Source: Nocardia transvalensis | GTDB lineage: Bacteria > Actinomycetota > Actinomycetes > Mycobacteriales > Mycobacteriaceae | Length of the DNA stretch: 64,000 bases | Assembly: GCF_015477765.1 (NCBI RefSeq) | Contig: NZ_JADLQQ010000004.1 | Coordinates: forward strand, 62,001-126,000 | Reading direction: 5' to 3' | Shown: positions 51,593 through 62,100 of the stretch, one piece after another | Layout: every line of letters begins with the position of its first letter | Position numbering within the stretch: position 1 is the first letter of the stretch | Notes under the pieces: model-generated | Databases searched by the model: none | Told to the model about the DNA's origin: nothing | What the model saw: only the letters and a program-made list of their open reading frames with translations | Translations under genes and position numbers: made by a program

Positions 51593-53104
51593 ATGAAGGC
51601 TCAAATCGTACGCACCCACCCGTCGTCGGCCGATTTCCCCCGTGCGGATCATCTGGCGACGCGGATCGCGGAGGTCGCCGCCGACCCGGTGCCGGTGTCG
51701 GGGGAGGTGGCCGAGGCGGTCATCGACCGGATCATCGACAACGCCGGGGTGGCCGCGGCATCCCTGGTTCGCCGACCGCCCACGACGGCACGGCGCCAGG
51801 CGCAGGCGCATCCGTATTCGCCCGGCGCCACGGTGTTCGGACTTCCGGCGGCACAACGGGTCTCGCCGGAGTGGGCGGCGTGGGCGAACGGCGTCGCGGT
51901 GCGCGAGTTGGATTTCCACGACACCTTCCTGGCCGCGGAGTACTCCCATCCGGGCGATAACATTCCGCCGATCCTGGCCGTGGCCCAGCATGCCGGTCGC
52001 AGCGGGGCCGAGCTGATCCGCGGACTGGCAACGGGTTACGAGATCCAGATCGATCTGTCCCGCGGAATCTGCCTGCACGAGCACAAGATCGACCATGTGG
52101 CCCACCTGGGACCGTCCGCGGCGGCCGGGATCGGCACCCTCCTGGGGCTCGATGTCGAGGTGATCTATCAGGCGATCGGCCAGGCCCTGCACACGACCAC
52201 CGCGACCCGCCAGTCCCGCAAGGGCGAGATCTCCAGCTGGAAGGCGTTCGCCCCGGCGTTCGCGGGCAAGATGGCCGTCGAGGCGGTGGATCGCGCCATG
52301 CGCGGCGAGGGTTCCCCGGCCCCGATCTGGGAGGGGGAGGACGGTGTGATCGCCCGGCTGCTCGGTGGGCCGGACGCGGAATATCAGGTGCCGCTACCGG
52401 TTCCGGGTGAGCCGAAACGGGCGATCCTGGACAGCTACACCAAAGAGCATGCGGCCGAATATCAGAGCCAGGCGCCGATCGATCTGGCCCGCCGAATGCG
52501 CTCGCGCATAGGCGATCTCGCGCGCGTGACGTCGATCGTGCTGCACACCAGCCATCACACCCACGTGGTGATCGGCAGCGGCTCGGGTGATCCGCAGAAA
52601 TACGATCCGCACGCGAGCAGGGAAACCCTCGACCATTCGGTGCCGTATATCTTCGCCGTCGCCCTGCAGGACGGCACCTGGCATCACGAGCGCTCGTATG
52701 CGCCGGAGCGGGCGCGGCGGCCCGACACCGTCGAGCTGTGGCACAAGATCAGCACCGTCGAGGATCCGGAGTGGACCCGGCGGTATCACTCCACCGATCC
52801 GCAGGAAAAGGCGTTCGGCGCACGCGCCGTGGTGACCTTGGACACCGGCGAGACGATCGTCGACGAGCTGGCGGTGGCCGACGCGCACCCGCTGGGGGCG
52901 CGGCCGTTCGGGCGCGCGCAGTACATCGAGAAGTTCCGGACCCTCACCGAGTGGGTGCTCGACCCTGCCGAACAGGACCGCTTCCTCGAAGTGGCACAGC
53001 GCGTTCCGCGGCTACGCGCCGGTGAGCTCGACCAGCTGACGTTCACCGTGGCACCCGAGGTGCTGGCGTCGGCGCCCGCGACCGGGAAGGGGATCTTCGG
53101 ATGA
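51593..53104 (+). CDS. prpD: 2-methylcitrate dehydratase
   Basis: A 503-residue MmgE/PrpD-family enzyme dehydrating 2-methylcitrate in propionate catabolism. Characteristic segments: RSVHEKIDHV-type [20 protein letters not shown] near residue 160, [30 protein letters not shown] near 200-230 and [24 protein letters not shown] near 320. ATG at 51593 is chosen over the earlier in-frame start at 51554, which lies upstream of the putative -10 box and in the regulator region. First gene of prpD-(opposite-strand DUF1737)-prpB-prpC. Confidence 0.95.
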   Translation: MKAQIVRTHPSSADFPRADHLATRIAEVAADPVPVSGEVAEAVIDRIIDNAGVAAASLVRRPPTTARRQAQAHPYSPGATVFGLPAAQRVSPEWAAWANGVAVRELDFHDTFLAAEYSHPGDNIPPILAVAQHAGRSGAELIRGLATGYEIQIDLSRGICLHEHKIDHVAHLGPSAAAGIGTLLGLDVEVIYQAIGQALHTTTATRQSRKGEISSWKAFAPAFAGKMAVEAVDRAMRGEGSPAPIWEGEDGVIARLLGGPDAEYQVPLPVPGEPKRAILDSYTKEHAAEYQSQAPIDLARRMRSRIGDLARVTSIVLHTSHHTHVVIGSGSGDPQKYDPHASRETLDHSVPYIFAVALQDGTWHHERSYAPERARRPDTVELWHKISTVEDPEWTRRYHSTDPQEKAFGARAVVTLDTGETIVDELAVADAHPLGARPFGRAQYIEKFRTLTEWVLDPAEQDRFLEVAQRVPRLRAGELDQLTFTVAPEVLASAPATGKGIFG

Positions 53105-53109
53105 GCGGC

Positions 53110-53286
53110 TCAGCTCGGATCCCACACCACGGCCTGGGCGGCGATCACGTGCTGGCCGTTGAAGGTGACCGACGGCGAACCGTGCAGCCGGTAACCCTCG
53201 TCGAGCAACTTGCTGATCCGCTCGCAGAATCGGGCGTCGTCGACGCCGGTGATCAGCCGGTAGCGCAGGCGCGGAGTGTCGGACAT
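53110..53286 (-). CDS. Small DUF1737-type protein
   Basis: A 58-residue frame on the strand opposite the prp operon, filling the gap between prpD and prpB. It reads MSDTPRLRYRLITG, then DDARFCERISKLLDEGYRLH, GSPSVTFNGQHVIAAQ and AVVWDPS; the pattern Y-x-L-(L/I)-T-G...GY-x-L-x-GSPS-x-TF-x-G matches DUF1737 domains (from memory). Codon positions are biased as in coding DNA, and the plus-strand frame over this interval is poor. It starts 27 bases before the prpB start, so its promoter must overlap the prpB start region. The function is unknown. Confidence 0.75.
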   Translation of the reverse strand: MSDTPRLRYRLITGVDDARFCERISKLLDEGYRLHGSPSVTFNGQHVIAAQAVVWDPS

Positions 53287-53312
53287 ACTGCCAGCCTAGG
53301 ACGGTGGGGCCG

Positions 53313-54221
53313 ATGACCGGGCTCATGGCCGCGCGCGCGTCGGCCTCGGACAAGCGGGCGGCGTTTCGGGCGGGGCTGGCCGGCGGGCGTATCCAGCGGC
53401 TGCCGGGTGCGTTCAATCCGTTGGTGGCCAAGCTGATTCAAGAGCTCGGCTTCGACGGCGTGTACGTCTCCGGCGCGGTGATCTCGGCCGAGCTGGCCCT
53501 GCCCGATATCGGGCTGACGACGCTGAGCGAGGTGGCCGAGCGGGGCCGCGCGGTGGCCCGGGTGACCGACCTGCCGACCCTGATCGACGCCGATACCGGA
53601 TTCGGCGAGCCGATGAACGCCGCTCGGACGGTCACGCTGCTCGAGGAGGCCGGTGTCGCGGGCGCGCATTTCGAGGATCAGGTCAATCCCAAGCGTTGCG
53701 GGCATCTCGACGGCAAGGCGGTGGTCCCCGCCGAGGAGATGGTGCGCCGCATCCGGGCCGCGGCCTCGGCGCGGCGCGATCCCGATTTCGTCATCTGCGC
53801 CCGCACCGATGCCCGCGCCGTCGAGGGCCTGGCCGCGGCCATCGATCGGGCCAAGGCCTACGCCGATGCCGGTGCCGACCTGATCTTCACCGAGGCACTC
53901 GCCGACGCGAGCGAGTTCGCGGCCTTCCGTGCCGCCGTGGATACTCCGCTGCTGGCCAATATGACCGAGTTCGGCAAGTCCGAGCTGCTGCCCGCGCGAC
54001 AGCTGGAAGATCTGGGCTACAACGCGGTCATCTATCCGGTGACCACCCTGCGCCTGGCCATGCACGCGGTCGAGCAGGGGTTACGCGAGATCGCTGCCAC
54101 CGGAACTCAAGTCGAGCTGCTGGACCGCATGCAGCATCGGTCCCGTCTCTACGAGCTGCTCGACTACCAGCGCTACAACGAATTCGATTCCAGCATCTTC
54201 ACTTTCACCGTGAGCGAGTGA
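53313..54221 (+). CDS. prpB: 2-methylisocitrate lyase
   Basis: A 302-residue enzyme of the isocitrate lyase/PEP mutase superfamily that cleaves 2-methylisocitrate to pyruvate and succinate. The catalytic KRCGH motif lies near residue 128 (in DQVNPKRCGHLDGK), with metal-binding DADTGFGEP near 91 and the EDQ segment. ATG at 53313 is used; GTG at 53304 and ATG at 53325 are alternatives. It lies 6 bases before prpC. Confidence 0.95.
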   Translation: MTGLMAARASASDKRAAFRAGLAGGRIQRLPGAFNPLVAKLIQELGFDGVYVSGAVISAELALPDIGLTTLSEVAERGRAVARVTDLPTLIDADTGFGEPMNAARTVTLLEEAGVAGAHFEDQVNPKRCGHLDGKAVVPAEEMVRRIRAAASARRDPDFVICARTDARAVEGLAAAIDRAKAYADAGADLIFTEALADASEFAAFRAAVDTPLLANMTEFGKSELLPARQLEDLGYNAVIYPVTTLRLAMHAVEQGLREIAATGTQVELLDRMQHRSRLYELLDYQRYNEFDSSIFTFTVSE

Positions 54222-54227
54222 CCAATC

Positions 54228-55352
54228 ATGAACGAGATCAAGAAGGGGCTGGCGGGCGTCGTCGTCGATACGACCGCGATCTCGAAGGTGGTGCCCGAGA
54301 CCAATTCCCTCATCTACCGCGGCTATCCGGTGCAGGATCTGGCCCGCCGGTGCAGTTTCGAAGAGATCGCCCATCTGCTGTGGTATGGGGAGCTGCCCGA
54401 CGCCGTCCGGCTGGCGTCGCTGTGCGAGAGGGAACGCGCACTGCGGCATGCGGATCGGTCGCTGCTGGCGTTGGTCGGCAAGCTGCCCGACACCTGTCAT
54501 CCGATGGATGTGGTGCGGACGGTCGTCAGCTATCTGGGGGCCGAGGATCCGTTGGAGGACCGGGGGACCAGCCGGGAGGCGTTGCTGACCAAGGCATTGC
54601 GCATGACCGCCGTGCTGCCCACGGTGGTGGCGGCCGATATGCGCCGGCGCCGGGGCCTGGATCCGATCGCCCCCGACGAGTCCCGCGGGTTCGCCGAGAA
54701 CTTCCTGTTCATGTGCTTCGGCGAGCAGGCCCGGCAGCTGGACCCGCGGCTCGTGCGCGCATTCGAGACATCGCTGATCCTCTACGCCGAACACAGTTTC
54801 AACGCCTCGACCTTCGCGGCGCGCGTGGTGACCTCCACCCAGTCCGATATGTACAGCGCGGTGACGGCAGCCATCGGCGCATTGAAGGGGCCACTGCACG
54901 GCGGCGCCAACGAGGCCGTCATGCATATGATGCTCGAGATCGGGGAGCCGGAGCGAGCCCGAGACTGGTTGCGCGACAAGCTGTCCCGCAAACAGAAGGT
55001 GATGGGCTTCGGCCACCGCGTCTACAAGAACGGCGACTCCCGGGTCCCCACCATGAAGGCCGCCCTCGAGGACATCGCCGTCGTCCTGGGCGACACCCGC
55101 TGGCTGCGCATGTATTCCGAACTGGAAACCACCATGGCCGAGGCCACCGGCATCAAACCGAATCTCGATTTTCCGGCGGGCCCGGCCTACTACCTACTCG
55201 GATTCGACATCGACATGTTCACCCCGATCTTCGTCATGAGCCGTATCACGGGCTGGACCGCCCACATCATCGAACAGGGCTCCTCCAATACCCTCATCCG
55301 CCCGTTGTCCGCGTACGTCGGTGTCCCCCAACGCACTCTGGACACCGTATAG
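54228..55352 (+). CDS. prpC: 2-methylcitrate synthase / citrate synthase
   Basis: A 374-residue small-type citrate synthase. Given its operon it should condense propionyl-CoA with oxaloacetate. Catalytic residues appear in AEHSFNASTFAARVVTST (His, near 187), GALKGPLHGGANEAV (His, near 222), KVMGFGHRVYKNGDSR (His/Arg, near 260) and LDFPAGPAYYLLGFDIDMFTP (Asp, near 312). The second FGHRVYK-type signature is complete. It ends the prp operon at a strong bidirectional terminator. Confidence 0.95.
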   Translation: MNEIKKGLAGVVVDTTAISKVVPETNSLIYRGYPVQDLARRCSFEEIAHLLWYGELPDAVRLASLCERERALRHADRSLLALVGKLPDTCHPMDVVRTVVSYLGAEDPLEDRGTSREALLTKALRMTAVLPTVVAADMRRRRGLDPIAPDESRGFAENFLFMCFGEQARQLDPRLVRAFETSLILYAEHSFNASTFAARVVTSTQSDMYSAVTAAIGALKGPLHGGANEAVMHMMLEIGEPERARDWLRDKLSRKQKVMGFGHRVYKNGDSRVPTMKAALEDIAVVLGDTRWLRMYSELETTMAEATGIKPNLDFPAGPAYYLLGFDIDMFTPIFVMSRITGWTAHIIEQGSSNTLIRPLSAYVGVPQRTLDTV

Positions 55353-55360
55353 GTGCGAGA

Positions 55361-55395
55361 CCCGTCATCGCGGCCCTAGGGGCCGCGATGACGGG
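55361..55395. terminator. Bidirectional terminator between prpC and metE
   Basis: CCCGTCATCGCGGCCC (55361-55376), 3-base loop, exact complement (55380-55395): a perfect 16-bp stem lying 8 bases after the prpC stop and 6 bases before the metE stop. Confidence 0.85.
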
Positions 55396-55401
55396 GCTTC
55401 G

Positions 55402-57672
55402 TCAGCGGACTGCGCGGGCGGCCTCGACCATGTTGCGCAGGGCCGACTCGACCTCGGCCGGGCCGCGGGTCTTCAGACCGCAGTCGGGGTTGACCCAGAG
55501 GCGGTTGGCGGGGATGGCTTCGAGGGCCGCGCGCAGGGAGGTGGTGATCTCCTCGACGCTCGGCACTCGGGGAGAGTGGATGTCGTAGACGCCGGGGCCG
55601 ACACCGAGGTCGAAACCGGCCGCGTTGAGGTCGTCCACGACCTCCATGCGCGAACGGGCCGCCTCGATGGAGGTGACGTCGGCATCCAGGCCCGCGATGG
55701 CGTCGATGACCTCGCCGAACTCCGAATAGCACAGGTGGGTGTGGATCTGGGTGGCATCCGACACCCCGCTGGTCGCCAGCCGGAAGGCCGTCACCGACCA
55801 GTCGAGGTAGTCCGGCTGGGCCTCCGCGCGCAGCGGCAGCAGCTCGCGCAGGGCGGGCTCGTCGACCTGGACGATGCGGATTCCGGCCGACTGCAGATCG
55901 ACCGTCTCGTCCCGGATCGCCAGCGCCACCTGCCGGGCGGTGTCGGCCAACGGCTGGTCGTCGCGCACGAACGACCACGCCAGAATCGTCACCGGGCCGG
56001 TGAGCATGCCCTTGACCGGTTTGTCGGTCAGCGACTGGGCGTAGGTGATCCACTCCACCGTCATCGGTTCGGGCCGCACCACGTCACCGAACAGGATCGG
56101 CGGCCGCACGCACCGGGTGCCGTAGGACTGCACCCAGCCGTGGGCGGTGGCGGCGAAGCCGTCGAGCTGCTCGGCGAAGTACTGCACCATGTCGTTGCGT
56201 TCCGGCTCGCCGTGCACCAGCACATCCAGCCCCAGCTTCTCCTGCAGTGCAACGACATCGGCGATCTCGCCCCGCATCCGCTCCCGATACTGCTCCGCGG
56301 TGATCTCGCCGTTGCGGAAGGCCGCCCGAGCCTTGCGGATCGCCGGTGTCTGCGGATAGGAGCCGATCGTCGTGGTCGGCAACGGCGGCAGTTGCAGCCT
56401 TTCCTGTTGCAGCGCACGGCGTTGCGCCGCGGGGGCACGACGGATGGCATCGGGACCCAGGGCGCTCAGACGTGCCCGCACGGTCTCGTTGTGCAGGCGC
56501 GCATCGGTGCGGCGGCTCGCCAGAGCGGCACGGGCGGTGGTCAATTCGTCCGCCACCGCCTCGGTGCCCTCGCGCAGCGCGGTCGCCAGGGTCCGCACCT
56601 CGGTCACCTTCTCCGCGCCGAACGCCAGCCACGACCGCAGCGCCGGATCCAGCTCGGTTTCGGCAGCCAGCGAATACGGCACGTGCAGTAGCGAACTCGA
56701 CGTCGACACCGCCAGCCCACCGGTGCTACCCAGCAGGGTTCCGAGGGTGCCGAGCGCCTGATCGAGATCGGTGCGCCAGACGTTGCGGCCGTTCACCACG
56801 CCCGCTACCAAGAGCTTCCCGGACAGTGCGGGCACACCGGCGATATCGGACACGGTGGTGCCGCGGGTGAAATCGACTGCGATGCCTTCGATATCGGTGG
56901 CGGCCAGCGCGCCCAGGGCCGCACCGGGGCGGCCGAAGTACGTCGCCACCAGAATCGCGGGCCGCTCGGAGGGCTGCGACAGTTGTGCGTAGGTCTCACG
57001 GACCAGCGCGATTTCGTCGTCGGTGAGATCGGTCACGAGCGCCGGCTCGTCCAGCTGCACCCAGGTCGCCCCGGCGTCGGCCAACTGCCGCAACAGATCC
57101 CGATACAGCGGCACCAGCTCGCTCGAGCGGCTCAGCGGATCCGAGCCGTCGACGCCCTTGGCCAGCTTCAGGAAGGTCAGCGGCCCGATGACGACCGGAC
57201 GCGCGGGCACGCCGAGCGCCAGCGCCTCCCGCAGTTCGCCGAGCGGCTTCTCCGGATGTAGGGCGAATTCGGTGTCGGCGGCGATCTCCGGGACCAGGTA
57301 GTGGTAGTTGGTGTCGAACCACTTGGTCATCTCCAAGGGTTCGATCGACTCGGCACCCCGCGCGGCGGCGAAATACCGGTCCAGCGGGTCCTCGATCCCG
57401 GCGACCCGCGGCGGCAGCGCGCCGAGCAGTACGGCGGTATCGAGCATCTGGTCGTAGTAGGAGAAGGTGCCGACGGGCACCGAATCCAGCCCGGCCGCCT
57501 GCAGGGCGGTCAGCTGGTCGGCCCGCAGCGCCTCGGCGACCACGCGCAGTTCGTCGCCGTCGATGCGGCCCACCCAGTAGTTCTCGATCGCGCGTTTGAG
57601 CTCGCGCCGCGGCCCGATACGCGGAAGGCCGAGAACGGTTGCGGTGAAAGGGTTGTGCGATGTGACAGTCAC
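55402..57672 (-). CDS. metE: Cobalamin-independent methionine synthase
   Basis: A 756-residue enzyme transferring a methyl group from 5-methyltetrahydropteroyl-polyglutamate to homocysteine. The N-terminal domain opens with [19 protein letters not shown]; the C-terminal catalytic barrel has zinc ligands in [11 protein letters not shown] (His/Cys, near 650) and [10 protein letters not shown] (Cys, near 735) and substrate residues in [12 protein letters not shown] at 57672 follows GGAG by 7 bases. A cobalamin riboswitch upstream indicates repression when vitamin B12 is available, implying a B12-dependent MetH elsewhere. Confidence 0.96.
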   Translation of the reverse strand: MTVTSHNPFTATVLGLPRIGPRRELKRAIENYWVGRIDGDELRVVAEALRADQLTALQAAGLDSVPVGTFSYYDQMLDTAVLLGALPPRVAGIEDPLDRYFAAARGAESIEPLEMTKWFDTNYHYLVPEIAADTEFALHPEKPLGELREALALGVPARPVVIGPLTFLKLAKGVDGSDPLSRSSELVPLYRDLLRQLADAGATWVQLDEPALVTDLTDDEIALVRETYAQLSQPSERPAILVATYFGRPGAALGALAATDIEGIAVDFTRGTTVSDIAGVPALSGKLLVAGVVNGRNVWRTDLDQALGTLGTLLGSTGGLAVSTSSSLLHVPYSLAAETELDPALRSWLAFGAEKVTEVRTLATALREGTEAVADELTTARAALASRRTDARLHNETVRARLSALGPDAIRRAPAAQRRALQQERLQLPPLPTTTIGSYPQTPAIRKARAAFRNGEITAEQYRERMRGEIADVVALQEKLGLDVLVHGEPERNDMVQYFAEQLDGFAATAHGWVQSYGTRCVRPPILFGDVVRPEPMTVEWITYAQSLTDKPVKGMLTGPVTILAWSFVRDDQPLADTARQVALAIRDETVDLQSAGIRIVQVDEPALRELLPLRAEAQPDYLDWSVTAFRLATSGVSDATQIHTHLCYSEFGEVIDAIAGLDADVTSIEAARSRMEVVDDLNAAGFDLGVGPGVYDIHSPRVPSVEEITTSLRAALEAIPANRLWVNPDCGLKTRGPAEVESALRNMVEAARAVR

Positions 57673-57789
57673 GGTATTTCTCCAGTGCTGGAAGCCACGA
57701 GGCACCGCCACACGGCAGACGGAGCCCAACTTGCACTGGTGTCCGCCCGCCCGATCCACGAGGCGGTGGCCGCCGGATACGGCGTACCC

Positions 57790-57980
57790 GGCACAGCCGG
57801 CAGGTCTTCGGACTTACAGGCGCTCCCCGATCGAAAGCATGCCGGGGCTTTCCCTACTGGCCGTCGCTTCCCAGGTGTGCACCCAGTGCTGATGACGGCG
57901 GTCGTTCCTGCATACCGCTGCGGGACAGTCCCGGATTCTCACCGGGTTCCCTCTCGCCGGTCCCGGAGGACCGGCTTCGA
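57790..57980 (-). ncRNA. Cobalamin (AdoCbl/B12) riboswitch upstream of metE
   Basis: Read on the minus strand, the region contains the class signature in order: a GCCGGTcctccgggACCGGC hairpin (57956-57975), GGGAACCCGGTGAGAATCC, the GGGACTGTCCCGCAGCGGT segment, ACGACCGCCGTCATC, GGGAAGCGACGGCCAGTAGG, and the B12 box AGTCCGAAGACCTGCCGGC (57796-57814). Spacing and order match cobalamin aptamers. Downstream, GCACTGG overlapping the metE ribosome-binding GGAG (complement of 57682-57688) can pair with CCAGTGC (complement of 57733-57739), a possible switch that blocks translation when B12 is bound. The rest of the 490-base interval holds no gene. Confidence 0.93.
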
Positions 57981-58162
57981 CGCTGTACTCCGACGCTCGG
58001 GGCTCCAACTCGTCGGCACAGCGAACCAGCTGCATCAGTGAGCATAAGCGACGAATACCCGCGCAGTATTCCGGTATCCGCTCCGGTTGCGCGCGGCGCG
58101 AACGCCGCTACGGTGATGCACCATCGTTTTATTCCCAGCCGGAAGCAACGGGGGTTCCCGCC

Positions 58163-59035
58163 GTGCCACAGCCGACCGTATCGATCGTCATTCCCACCTA
58201 CCTGCGCGAGCCGTCGGGGCTGGCGCTGCTCGACGTCCAGCTCGCGGCGCTGGCCGAGCAGACCTGCGCGGGCGAATTCGAGGTGATCGTCGCCGACAAC
58301 GGCTCGACGATCGACCTGGGCACCCATCTGTCGACGCATCCACTGCGCGAGCGACTGCGGTTGCGACATATTCCGGCGCCGGGCCCCCGCGGCGCCGCGT
58401 ACGCGCGCAACGTCGGTGCGGGCGCCGCGTCCGGGGAATTCGTGCTGTTCTGCGATCACGACGACCGCGTGTACCCGCAGTGGGTGGCGCGGCTGACCGA
58501 CTTCCTCGGCGAAGGCTACGACGTCGTCGGATCGGCGGTGGAGGGGCACACCCTCAATGCCGACAATCCGCGCTCGGCCGCGGACATTCCCGCACCCGAG
58601 CAGTTCCAGGCACCCGGGGTGTTCGCGCCGCAGATCGTCGGCTGCAGCATGGGCGCGCGCGCCGAGGTGTTACGCAAACTCGGCGGGCTCGAGGTCACCT
58701 ATGCCGCCAACGAGGACGTGGAGTTCGGCTGGCGGGCATACCGGGAGGGCTATCGGGTCGGTTTTCTGCCCGAGGCGCTGGTGGCCTACCGCTACCGCCG
58801 CGGCTTCCGCGCGGGCTACCGGCAGGGCCGGCCGCGCGGCATCGGGCTGGCGCGGCTGCACGCCGACTTCCCGGGCAACGGGTTGCCGGAGATCCGGCTG
58901 CCCCTATTACTCGTCACTTTTCTGATACTTGCCGTCAACCCGCGGTTGGCCGGGGAGGAGCGCGGGCTGCTGCTGGGCATCACCGCAGGGCAGTTGCGTG
59001 GCGGTTTGCGGTACGGCACGTTACGGTGGCGGTAA
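58163..59035 (+). CDS. Family 2 glycosyltransferase
   Basis: A 290-residue GT-A-fold glycosyltransferase, probably peripheral membrane or cytoplasmic. It opens with PTVSIVIPTYLREPSGL, has the UDP/metal-binding acidic cluster FCDHDDRVYPQW near residue 95 (the DxD equivalent) and ANEDVEFGWRAYREGY near 185, the typical acceptor-site ED motif. A C-terminal hydrophobic segment (near 250) could associate with the membrane. GTG at 58163 follows ACGGGGG. Sugar donor and acceptor are unknown. It is divergent from the metE riboswitch; TACGGT near 58111 is a candidate -10 box. Confidence 0.85.
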   Translation: MPQPTVSIVIPTYLREPSGLALLDVQLAALAEQTCAGEFEVIVADNGSTIDLGTHLSTHPLRERLRLRHIPAPGPRGAAYARNVGAGAASGEFVLFCDHDDRVYPQWVARLTDFLGEGYDVVGSAVEGHTLNADNPRSAADIPAPEQFQAPGVFAPQIVGCSMGARAEVLRKLGGLEVTYAANEDVEFGWRAYREGYRVGFLPEALVAYRYRRGFRAGYRQGRPRGIGLARLHADFPGNGLPEIRLPLLLVTFLILAVNPRLAGEERGLLLGITAGQLRGGLRYGTLRWR

Positions 59036-59118
59036 CACAACTTCGCAGATCGCCGCGGTCTGTTTGTGAGGATGGCTGCGAAGCCGCATTCGCGGTTCGG
59101 AGCCGGTCAGCGGCCAGG

Positions 59119-59124
59119 TACCTT
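59119..59124 (+). promoter_or_regulatory. -10 box of a possible leaderless promoter for pyc
   Basis: TACCTT, 6 bases before the ATG at 59131. No ribosome-binding site is present before this start. Confidence 0.4.
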
Positions 59125-59130
59125 AGGCGA

Positions 59131-62100
59131 ATGTTCTCCAAAGTGCTGGTCGCCAATCGCGGTGAAATCGCCATCCGGGCCTTCCGTGCCGCTTACGAGC
59201 TCGGCGTCGGCACCGTGGCGGTGTTCCCCTACGAGGACCGCAACTCGGTGCATCGACTCAAGGCCGACGAGTCGTATCAGATCGGTGTGCCCGGACATCC
59301 GGTACGGGCATATCTGTCCATCGAGGAGATCATCAAGGCGGCCAAGACCGCCGGTGCCGACGCCGTCTACCCCGGTTACGGCTTCCTGTCGGAGAATCCG
59401 GACCTGGCCGCGGCCTGTGCGCGCGAGGGCATCACCTTTATCGGGCCCTCGACCGATGTGCTGGAGCTCACAGGAAACAAGGCGCGGGCCATCGCGGCCG
59501 CCAAGGCCGCCGGGCTGCCGGTGCTGACCTCGAGCGCGCCCTCGTCGGATGTGGACGAGCTGCTGGCCGCCGCCGAGACGATGGAGTTCCCGGTATTCGT
59601 CAAGGCCGTCGCCGGCGGCGGCGGGCGCGGTATGCGGCGGGTGGCCGATCGGGCGCAGCTGCGCGAGTCGGTGGAGGCCGCCATGCGCGAGGCCGAGTCC
59701 GCCTTCGGTGATCCGACGGTATTCCTCGAGCAGGCGGTGGTGAATCCGCGGCATATCGAGGTGCAGATCCTCGCCGATCAGCACGGCAATGTCATGCATC
59801 TGTTCGAGCGCGACTGTTCGCTGCAGCGGCGGCATCAGAAGGTGATCGAGCTGGCGCCCGCGCCGAACCTGGATCCCGCACTACGCGAACGGATCTGCGC
59901 TGACGCGGTGGCCTTCGCCCGCCAGATCGGCTACAGCTGTGCCGGAACGGTGGAGTTCCTGCTCGACGAGCGCGGCAATCATGTGTTCATCGAGATGAAT
60001 CCGCGGATTCAGGTGGAGCACACGGTGACCGAGGAGATCACCGATGTCGATCTGGTGCAGTCGCAGCTGCGGATCGCGGCGGGGGAGAGCCTCGACGATC
60101 TGGGGTTGAACCAGGACAACGTCGCCATTCGCGGTGCCGCGCTGCAGTGCCGGATCACCACCGAGGATCCGGCCAACGGGTTCCGGCCCGACACCGGGCG
60201 CATCTCCGCCTACCGCAGCCCGGGTGGCGGTGGCATCCGGCTCGACGGTGGTGCCAATCTGGGCGCCGAGGTCGGGGCCTATTTCGATTCGATGCTGGTC
60301 AAGCTGACCTGCCGGGGGCGCGACTTCGGTCAGGCGGTGGCACGGGCGCGGCGGGCGGTGGCCGAGTTCCGTATTCGCGGTGTCGCCACGAATATCCCCT
60401 TCCTGCAGGCGGTTCTGGACGATCCGGACTTCCGGGCCGGGCGGGTGACGACCTCGTTCATCGACGAGCGGCCGCATCTGCTGACCCAGCGCGGCTCGGC
60501 CGACCGTGGCACCAAGATCCTCCGCTATCTGGCCGACATCACCGTCAACAAGCCGCACGGGGAGCGGCCGACGGCGGTGTACCCGCACGACAAGCTGCCC
60601 GCCATCGACCTGACCGTGCCGCCGCCGGACGGTTCGCGGCAGCGGCTGTTGCGTTTGGGCCCTGAGGGTTTCGCGCAGGCGCTGCGCGAGCAGAAGGGGA
60701 TCGGGGTCACCGACACCACCTTCCGCGATGCGCATCAGTCGCTGCTGGCGACCCGGGTGCGCACCAACAGCCTGCTGCAGGTGGCCGGGCACGTCGCCCG
60801 CATGACGCCGGAACTGCTGTCGATCGAATGCTGGGGTGGCGCGACATACGATGTGGCGCTGCGGTTCCTGTACGAGGACCCGTGGGAGCGGCTGGCGGCC
60901 CTGCGTGAGGCGATCCCGAACATCTGCCTGCAGATGCTGCTACGCGGGCGCAACACCGTCGGCTACACGCCGTATCCCGAAAAGGTCACGCGCGCATTCG
61001 TTTCCGAGGCGACCGCGACCGGTATCGACATCTTCCGCATCTTCGATGCGCTGAACAACGTGGACCAGATGCGCCCGGCGATCGACGCCGTGCGTGAAAC
61101 AGGTACCTCCATCGCCGAAGTCGCGATGAGCTACACCGGTGACCTGTCGGATCCGAACGAGAACCTCTACACCCTCGACTACTACCTGAAGCTGGCCGAG
61201 CAGATCGTGGAGGCCGGGGCGCACGTCATCGGCATCAAGGATATGGCCGGACTGCTGCGGGCACCGGCCGCGCACACGCTGGTGACGGCGCTGCGCAGCA
61301 ACTTCGATCTGCCGGTGCACGTGCACACCCACGACACCCCGGGCGGGCAGCTGGCCACCTATCTGGCCGCCTGGCAGGCCGGTGCCGATGCCGTCGACGG
61401 GGCCAGTGCGCCGATGGCGGGCACCACCAGCCAGCCCGCGCTGTCGGCCATCGTTGCGGCCGCGGCCAATTCGGAATACGACAGCGGGCTGAACCTGCAG
61501 AACGTGTGCGATCTGGAGCCGTACTGGGAGGCTCTGCGAAAGGTGTACGCGCCCTTCGAATCCGGGCTGCCGGGGCCGACCGGGCGGGTCTACCACCACG
61601 AGATCCCGGGCGGGCAGCTGTCGAATCTGCGGCAGCAGGCCATCGCGCTGGGGCTGGGTGACCGGTTCGAGGAGGTCGAGGCGAAATACGCTGCGGCGGA
61701 CCGGTTGCTGGGTCGGTTGGTGAAGGTGACACCGTCGTCGAAGGTGGTCGGTGATCTGGCGTTGGCGCTGGTCGGGTCCGGTGTGGACGTCGAGGATTTC
61801 GCCGCCGACCCGGGGCGCTACGACATTCCGGACTCGGTGATCGGTTTCCTGCGTGGCGAACTCGGTACGCCCGCCGGTGGCTGGCCGGAGCCGTTCCGCA
61901 GCCGGGCGCTGGCCGGGCGGGGGCCCGCCAAACCGGAGACGCCGTTGACCGCGGCCGAGGAAGCGGCCCTGAACGGTTCGCCGGAGCAGCGGCGGGAAAC
62001 GTTGAACCGCTTGCTGTTTCCCGGACCCGCCGCCGAATTCCTGGCGCACCGCGACAAGTACGGCGATACGTCGGGTCTGTCGGCCAACCAGTTCTTCTAC

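Noticed and set aside
57596..58286. Plus-strand frames across the metE leader
   Set aside because: They are shadows of the cobalamin riboswitch and of the glycosyltransferase start region.
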